A stretch of DNA of 22,321 bases from Mikrocytos mackini (lineage: Eukaryota > Endomyxa > Ascetosporea > Mikrocytida > Mikrocytiidae), in assembly GCA_030180075.1 (NCBI GenBank), contig JASNJN010000040.1:1-22321 (forward strand). Reading direction: 5' to 3'. Numbering within the stretch: the stretch's first letter is position 1; each line of letters opens with the position of its first letter. A program made the position numbers and the translations under genes. Of this stretch, positions 16,817-22,321 are shown in pieces. Under the pieces are notes generated by a model, which searched no databases, had not been told where the DNA came from, and was given only the letters and a program-made list of their open reading frames with translations.

Positions 16817-18094
16817 TTACCAAACACTGTAGTCGAATTCAATTATCTCTTTCAACAAATTCAAAGCTTCCAATATTTGGTTGCATACCAGTTGAGCGAA
16901 CAAAATTATATCTTCCGGATATACATTATTATTAATTCCAGTACGGTAGTAGAATCTCTTATTGAATCTTGATATGGATTTGTATTCGTGTACTTTGAAA
17001 TCGAAATGTACTGGAAAAGGAATCTTGACAGACTTGGGCGGCTGAAAAAGTCCCCATAGATTCGCATCGATATAAATGTCGATTCTTCTTCGCGCAGCCT
17101 CCGCTATTCTAATGACAAATATATCTTTTAAACGAATCAAAACGTCTTTTATTTCATCTAGTAATCCGATAATTTTGTTTGGAAACAATGTATCTCCTTT
17201 TTGTAAACTACCCGTTTCGAGTTCTTTTATATAGAAAACTAACATTCTAAAAACAACAATTGGTTGTTGTTTTACAAGTTCGATGAAATTTTTTTTCGGG
17301 ATAGTATTATCCAACAATTCGAATTTCTTTATTAGATCGTAATGGTCGAAAGTGTACTTTTTTAAACTCGAGGCGATTTCTAATAGTTTTAAAATAGACT
17401 CTTCTGTAAATAATGTTGACCATTTAATTTCAAATTGGTCTATTTTCTCCTTTTCAATCCTCTTAACCTTTGAGTGCTGGTTTATTTTGAAGTTGAGCAC
17501 CTTGTAGGGGTCGACGCAACCGGATATTAACTTGGTTTCATAATTATTCACACCTGATTTATAATTCTTTATCAAAACGTTAAAACAATCTTCTTTGTCT
17601 TTGTTACTAACATGTTTAAATACATGTTTAGTTTGTTCCAGAAATGATATAAGTAGACCTTGTAGATTATTAACAATGTCTACTAAAACCCCTTTGATTG
17701 ACCTTGTTATTTCATACTCTATTAGATGTTCTATTTTGTTGCTATAGTTTTCTAACATATCTTTATCAACAACATATATAGAAATGAAAGCGAAGATTGG
17801 ATCCCCCGAATCATACAGAATAAGAATGTCGTTGAAATAATCACTTTTCATTTTCTCGTTGTCATTTACGGACGTTAAAATCTTTATAAGTTTTCCCAAT
17901 CCAATAAAGAGCCAACAATCCACAGGGAAATCCCGAATATGGATGTTAAACCTAAATTCTGCGAACACGTCCTGGATTTCTGAATTTTCTGTAATTTGTT
18001 CGTCTCGTTTAACCTGTGTTTTGGTAGATATAGAAGTACATAAAGTGGCTCTGTAAAGAATGTTGACAAGAATGAGTTTGAATATTTTGAACAT
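16817..18094 (-). CDS. Secreted orphan protein, 425 aa
   Basis: I do not recognise this protein. The start is chosen at the ATG at 18094 because it gives MFKIFKLILVNILYRATLCT, a basic-then-hydrophobic leader that looks like a signal peptide. The in-frame ATG at 18127 would add 11 uncharacteristic residues (total 436). The mature part is rich in Lys, Ile, Asp and Glu with regular hydrophobic spacing, suggesting an almost all-helical fold. No catalytic motif, zinc site or further membrane span is visible. The C-terminus ends in long helices (QLVCNQILEALNLLKEIIEF). It lies between the SCAR-like gene (same strand, 487 bp away) and gamma-COP (divergent, 265 bp). By leader and composition it resembles the other secreted orphan at 9429-10421, but I see no clear sequence relationship between them. 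A secreted or membrane-surface role is inferred only from the leader. Confidence 0.7.
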   Translation of the reverse strand: MFKIFKLILVNILYRATLCTSISTKTQVKRDEQITENSEIQDVFAEFRFNIHIRDFPVDCWLFIGLGKLIKILTSVNDNEKMKSDYFNDILILYDSGDPIFAFISIYVVDKDMLENYSNKIEHLIEYEITRSIKGVLVDIVNNLQGLLISFLEQTKHVFKHVSNKDKEDCFNVLIKNYKSGVNNYETKLISGCVDPYKVLNFKINQHSKVKRIEKEKIDQFEIKWSTLFTEESILKLLEIASSLKKYTFDHYDLIKKFELLDNTIPKKNFIELVKQQPIVVFRMLVFYIKELETGSLQKGDTLFPNKIIGLLDEIKDVLIRLKDIFVIRIAEAARRRIDIYIDANLWGLFQPPKSVKIPFPVHFDFKVHEYKSISRFNKRFYYRTGINNNVYPEDIILFAQLVCNQILEALNLLKEIIEFDYSVW

Positions 18095-18359
18095 GCAATT
18101 TGAATTTTCTATGCCCAGTATAAACACGGCGTTGATGGTATTTAGATGTTTTTGACGATGTCTGGGATTGATGAATACATTTGAGAAGCTCTTTGTAAAT
18201 GTTCGATTGTTTTGCGTGAGGAAACTGAAAACACCCGTTGTTTAAATTATAATCATATATAAAGTGTTTTTGATGGGTGTTGAATGTGTACGTTGTTCTG
18301 ATGTGTGTATAACGAGTTATTGTACTTTCATTGTAATTTTCTAGATTTTTAAAAAATTG
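18095..18359. promoter_or_regulatory. Divergent intergenic region of secreted orphan and gamma-COP
   Basis: This 265-bp interval must contain both promoters. A TATATAAA match at about 18256 lies roughly 100 bp before the gamma-COP ATG, and an AACACCC/GGGTGTT inverted pair flanks it (near 18225 and 18274). GATTTTTAAAAAATTG directly precedes the gamma-COP ATG. A 123-codon minus-strand frame crosses the region but overlaps both genes and has no family features. Confidence 0.4.
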
Positions 18360-21215
18360 ATGTCCACAAAAAACAACCACAAGGGAAGATCTGACGACGA
18401 CGATTATTTATTTGCTTCAAAGGCGCTTCTTATGCCGCATATTGACCAGCTGATAACAAAAAGGGCGGAAAACAGCGAGTATTACAAAGTTCTTAATTCT
18501 ATTCTTCACCTCTTGAACAGTACAGATACATTCAACAGCTACGACCACTCAAGTATATTTTTCAGCTTAACCCAACTCCTAACTACAAGCAATGTCGGAC
18601 TCAAACGTTACTTGATGATCCTCTTGAAACAAATCAACACTGACACAGAAAGCATCATGATAACTCAACAAATTCTGAACGAAATAAACTCTGATAAGCA
18701 GTTTTTAAAATCAACTTCACTCCGCCTTCTTCTTTCTAAAGTATCCGAAGACATGCTTCCACAATGCACGCCAATAGTCGGTACTCTTCTTTCTGCAGAG
18801 TTCCCTTCCAACGCAATTCTTTCAGCCATACTTTATTTTGATAAGTTCTATCCGTTAAACACGCCCACGTTCGAACTCTACAAAACAAGAATCCTAACAC
18901 TCGTAAAAGAAACCCATAGGCTTGAGAAGGACGATGCCTGTAGCAAGGCGATCCAATATTACTTCAACAATACAAGAGACTCCGGTTTAATAAAGAGCAT
19001 TCTCCCTGTCGCAAAGAGCCGAAATTTGACAATGAAAACGCTTCTTTCGATTGTCAAACAAATGATGTTCAGTGGTAATAACGGTATCGATATAGAATTA
19101 ATCTATAAAATAACTAAAGCGGCAACAAACAGCAAATTCTGCTTCTTAAAGTATAAGGGAGCTAAGCTTAATTTAAGCATTCTTAAATTAAAAGGCCTGA
19201 CCAAAGACATGCAACTTGACTTGCAGAAGCAAACTCAAGAAATAATATGTTTGTTGTGTAACGGAGATAACATACAAATGGATTGCGGAATCAAGTTGCT
19301 AAATGCTCTTTTAAACAACATGATAAAAGGCCACTACACAACCATAATAGAGAATAAGTTCAATCTATATTTTGCTACTAATCCAACTGTCTCTCAAGTC
19401 ATCAACACAGTTAATTTGAAGCAAAGCGACTTTCCAAACAACCTGTCTGACTTAAACAGCAAGGGGTGTGATATGACTAGTTTTGAAATCATAAGCATCA
19501 TAATTAAGTACAATTTCTTGTTTGATGTAGACGACGGAATGGTTATATTGAAAGAAATAAAGGAATATTTAAATCACTGCACAGAGAAACAAATACAAAC
19601 TCTTTTAAATGAAATAATAGATCTGAGAGATTATTTTTGGAAATTGAACACAATGGGATTAAGTTTTATTGTCAAATATTTAACACACCTGCTAGAAATT
19701 ATTTCCAAAAAAACAGGCAAGGTTGGAAGCAATAAAAACAAAGAAGACAGAGGAGTAGCTGATGATGCGGATGTTGTAGATTGTGTGAGTACAATCACAA
19801 CCTTGGTTAGTGAGAGGTCAGATTTCGATTTATTGAATGTGTTTGAAAAGATGCTTTCCTTGAACAATAAAATGGTTTCAAATATTATATTGGACAACAT
19901 GTGCTCCATTCTAACTAACAAAAACAAAGCGGGTGTTAAGAAGTCCGTCGAAAGCAACGAATTAAAGGAGAAAATACTGCGATGGCTAGCTGAAACTTAC
20001 TTGTTGAAAGAAGACGGCTTCAAAGAGAACATAATAATCAAGTTCAAAAGAATATTAAAAACCACAAAGCATGAAAGTGAAGACAACATAATTAATCAAA
20101 TGAAAGATTTTGTTGAAAGTGTTGAAGAAAAAAATGCCACGAATGTTGATTTAACAGACATTTTGGTTGTAGGTAAGGATGACCTTCCTTTAAATTTAGA
20201 AGCACTTACTAGAGAAATTGAAAATTGTGAAGGAGATGAAATATACAACGTGGACATTAACAAGTTCTGCTACGAACTAAGAAAACATAGGCGAAGATCA
20301 GAAGGGTCAATTACAACTAAAACAAAAAATGTTTTGGAAGGAATTAAGGACATTACATTAGAAGAAACAAAAACTAAAGAAGAATCAGAGTTCGTTAACA
20401 GAATAAAAAAGAGAACTGATTTAAAAGACGACATGCTTCTAAATCCAGACTTTGTTCCAATTAGCAATATAAACGGGAAAATAAGTTTAAGCGGAAGTTC
20501 TATTGCTATGAAATATTCCATAGGAGTTGTTACCAATAAAAAAGCGTTCCTTAACATATACATTGAGAACAAATTAGACGAAGAGCTGATTTCAGATATA
20601 CGGCTAAAATTAAATACACCCCAGAATATACAGATCTTGGATCAAGAGATGTCCGACCAACAGCTTAAAAAGTTAGAGATAAAAAACAACATGACTGTTT
20701 CTAACAACTATTTGTTAAACATCGAAGGCACTCACCTAAAGCTTGATTTTGAATTTACATTGAACGTGTCTTTCAAAACTACAGACGCCCTAACACCTGA
20801 TTCGGTAGTTCTAGAAGAGTCTTATAAATCGAGGAAAATTTCGCCACAGAATGTGTTTCTATTTAAACTGGTGGGTGTTTTGTCCCAAATACCGGAAGTA
20901 TCAGCTTATGACAATGAAAATGATGATGTTTTTGAACATGAAATTAGGAAGAAGTTCAAAATCAACAAGGATTTCGATATAGGCATTATGTTTAATAAGT
21001 TTGGAAAGTTGTTTAAAGAAATGGAAAGTAAATATGAAAGTTTTGAAACGAACAAAAAATATTATACCGAAGACTTTATGGGAAATAGATACTTAATAAA
21101 TATTAATGTGAAGGATATAGATGAAGATTATAACAAAGTTGAAATCAAAGTTAGGAGTAATGATAATAGTGAATTGAATGATTTCTTTAGTATCTTGGAT
21201 ATATTAAATATATAA
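18360..21215 (+). CDS. SEC21: Coatomer subunit gamma (gamma-COP, Sec21)
   Basis: Gamma-COP is part of the COPI coat that carries Golgi-to-ER and intra-Golgi cargo. With beta-COP it forms an adaptor-like core recruited by Arf1. The N-terminus matches the family: NSEYYKVLNSILHLLNSTDT, then F....SSIFFSLTQL (residues about 38-72), corresponding to the start of the HEAT-type solenoid in Sec21, with helical repeats to about 600. A charged linker (about 600-700) leads to an appendage: a beta-rich sandwich (about 705-810) and a platform subdomain to the end. The length (951 aa) is close to yeast Sec21 (935). The start is the ATG at 18360; the codon three bases upstream is TTG. The sequence is very divergent except at the N-terminus, so beta-COP or an adaptin large chain is the alternative, but the opening block favours gamma-COP. 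The stop lies about 220 bp from the next retroelement's inferred LTR edge. Confidence 0.8.
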   Translation: MSTKNNHKGRSDDDDYLFASKALLMPHIDQLITKRAENSEYYKVLNSILHLLNSTDTFNSYDHSSIFFSLTQLLTTSNVGLKRYLMILLKQINTDTESIMITQQILNEINSDKQFLKSTSLRLLLSKVSEDMLPQCTPIVGTLLSAEFPSNAILSAILYFDKFYPLNTPTFELYKTRILTLVKETHRLEKDDACSKAIQYYFNNTRDSGLIKSILPVAKSRNLTMKTLLSIVKQMMFSGNNGIDIELIYKITKAATNSKFCFLKYKGAKLNLSILKLKGLTKDMQLDLQKQTQEIICLLCNGDNIQMDCGIKLLNALLNNMIKGHYTTIIENKFNLYFATNPTVSQVINTVNLKQSDFPNNLSDLNSKGCDMTSFEIISIIIKYNFLFDVDDGMVILKEIKEYLNHCTEKQIQTLLNEIIDLRDYFWKLNTMGLSFIVKYLTHLLEIISKKTGKVGSNKNKEDRGVADDADVVDCVSTITTLVSERSDFDLLNVFEKMLSLNNKMVSNIILDNMCSILTNKNKAGVKKSVESNELKEKILRWLAETYLLKEDGFKENIIIKFKRILKTTKHESEDNIINQMKDFVESVEEKNATNVDLTDILVVGKDDLPLNLEALTREIENCEGDEIYNVDINKFCYELRKHRRRSEGSITTKTKNVLEGIKDITLEETKTKEESEFVNRIKKRTDLKDDMLLNPDFVPISNINGKISLSGSSIAMKYSIGVVTNKKAFLNIYIENKLDEELISDIRLKLNTPQNIQILDQEMSDQQLKKLEIKNNMTVSNNYLLNIEGTHLKLDFEFTLNVSFKTTDALTPDSVVLEESYKSRKISPQNVFLFKLVGVLSQIPEVSAYDNENDDVFEHEIRKKFKINKDFDIGIMFNKFGKLFKEMESKYESFETNKKYYTEDFMGNRYLININVKDIDEDYNKVEIKVRSNDNSELNDFFSILDILNI

Positions 21216-21273
21216 GAAAGTAATGAGTAAAAGACGATCTATGGATTAGATTTCCAGAATATTTCATTTAATA

Positions 21274-21432
21274 TGTTGCATATAACATTGAATACAAATG
21301 AGAAAAAAATTTTTTAACGCAATAATTTAGGAAAAGGAATTATAAAACTATGTGATCAATACTTTTATGTTTAATGTTTAAATATTGGCATATCACTACC
21401 TGGTTATGTAAAGTCACTCGTAACTCTCTACA
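21274..21432 (-). repeat. Possible LTR of the right-edge Ty3/gypsy element
   Basis: On the minus strand a purine-rich run, AAGACGGGAGG (ending at 21433), directly precedes TGTAGAGAGTTACG, as a polypurine tract precedes an LTR starting with TG. The other edge is uncertain; TGTTGCATA at 21274 on the plus strand would give a 159-bp TG...CA unit. No second copy is in the window to confirm it. The remaining DNA at 21216-21273 and 21433-21550 has no gene. Confidence 0.3.
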
Positions 21433-21550
21433 CCTCCCGTCTTAGACTTCTTCACCCCGGGGTATTTAACCCTTCCTATTTTGTTTCGAGGGCAATTTTT
21501 ATTTCTTTAAATTATCACATACGATTTACTTGTGACGGTGACTTTTTTAA

Positions 21551-22321
21551 TCACCAGGTTTTGTCATTGTAGACCATTTTTCCATGTTTTACCGATTTTC
21601 TTTTACTGCCTTGCGGCGATCATGGTTACTCTTCATAGCAGCCTGTTTTCTTTTAACAAAGGCCCTGTCTATTACTCCACTTTGTGGGTATTTGAAGGTT
21701 GCTGTACGTCTTTGGGGGGACTCAGCTCTGTTCTGGCTGGTATATCTTACTCTTTTTGCAGGCTCGGGGCTAGCATCTTCTATCGTGCTAATATTCGCCT
21801 CGAGTTCTCTGTTTATTTGGTTACTGCACTTTGTTGGTACGTCTTTAGACTCCGGCTTTATATATGCCTGGGCTTTTTAAAACTTCTTGTCATTGGCCAT
21901 CTGGGTGTGAATGGCACGTGCTTACCAACTCTTCTCGTAGGAGTGATTTCTTCAACTTCCTCTTCGGAGATGTGGTCATCCCCTTTTTCGTGGACCTCTG
22001 GCTCTACTTCCTCTCCCCTCCGGGGTGCCAGGAGTGCCAGGGTATCTTGCATTGGCCTGCCGAATAATGCTTCGAACGGCGCCTTATTTGTTGTGGAATG
22101 GGGCGTTGCCCTGTAATGAAACAGTGTTTTNTCAATCGTGTTTTCGATTGGCCACTTGTTTTGATCGGCTTCGGCGAGTTTCTCTGCCAATACTCGATTA
22201 AAGCGTTCTACTAACCCGTTTTGTCCTGGGTTGTATAATGGAATTGGTATCCGTTTGATGCCTAATTTGGCTAGGAATTCTTTGAATTCTTTACTGACAA
22301 ACTGTGTGCCGTTATCTGTAA
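21551..22321 (-). pseudogene. Ty3/gypsy pol polyprotein, integrase C-terminal half (runs off window)
   Basis: From the window edge, the minus strand reads TDNGTQFVSKEF (second catalytic Asp), then NPGQNGLVERFNR with the catalytic Glu 35 residues after that Asp, a DD35E spacing, then FHYRATPHSTTNKAPFEALFG, the end of the core. The frame continues through an acidic stretch to a stop at 21858. A second frame then stays open from about 21882 to TAA at 21589, with basic motifs (YDRR-like NHDRRKAVKEN). A third short frame (GKMVYND, ending 21551) resembles the expected C-terminal beta-barrel. So there is at least one frameshift, near the A-rich run at 21876-21885, and probably another near 21590. 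Base composition is visibly less AT-rich than the host genes, suggesting a recent arrival. RT and RNase H would lie beyond the window. One N at 22131. Confidence 0.85.

Noticed and set aside
18009-18380. 123-codon minus-strand frame across the gamma-COP promoter
   Set aside because: Overlaps both neighbouring genes in another frame and has no recognisable domain.
21532-22116. 194-codon plus-strand frame with hydrophobic stretches
   Set aside because: Antisense of the Ty3 integrase; hydrophobicity comes from the complement of Lys/Glu-rich codons.

Overview
The window is eukaryotic, AT-rich and apparently intron-free, and looks like part of the genome of a compact, parasitic, microsporidian-type (or closely related early fungal) organism. 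The reasons are: highly divergent but full-length single-exon genes for core eukaryotic functions (RNA polymerase II subunit 2, gamma-COP); a divergent gene pair separated by only 26 bp; two rapidly evolving orphan proteins that begin with signal-peptide-like segments; and transposon classes (Ty3/gypsy, piggyBac, hAT, R2/R4-type LINE, TA-flanked DNA elements) of the kind found in TE-rich microsporidia. The organism assignment is inference; the gene identities rest on motifs read in the translations.

Left half, about 1-9,428: a transposon graveyard with nested insertions. A hAT element (C-terminal transposase piece, dense TTGACTAA subterminal repeats, right terminus at 1250) sits in an older Ty3-type integrase fragment (1251-1408). 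A piggyBac-type transposase (1540-3620) keeps its catalytic core and Cys-rich tail, but its N-terminus is split by a 292-bp terminal-inverted-repeat insertion and a frameshift. A 19-bp minisatellite paired with a perfect 27-bp inverted repeat follows (3993-4705). Next come a minus-strand remnant of a LINE endonuclease domain (4815-5551), two non-autonomous elements with CAGT termini (5642-6283 and 6596-7711), and a heavily decayed second Ty3-like integrase (8305-9060).

Right half, 9,429-21,215: the host gene island. In order: a secreted orphan protein (-), a small basic coiled-coil protein (-), RPB2 (+, sharing a 26-bp divergent promoter with the previous gene), a SCAR/WAVE-like Arp2/3 activator (-), a second secreted orphan (-), and the COPI coat subunit gamma-COP/SEC21 (+). 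These genes serve transcription, ER-Golgi traffic and, unexpectedly for this type of genome, branched-actin regulation. No operon-like functional grouping is evident.

Right edge, 21,216-22,321: a third Ty3/gypsy element on the minus strand. Its integrase is fairly well preserved (D and E separated by 35 residues), frameshifted near its end, and runs off the window. A possible LTR lies between it and SEC21. No tRNA, rRNA, CRISPR array or bacterial-style operon was seen. The most unusual biological item is the SCAR/WAVE-like gene; the most informative structural items are the nested insertions on the left.
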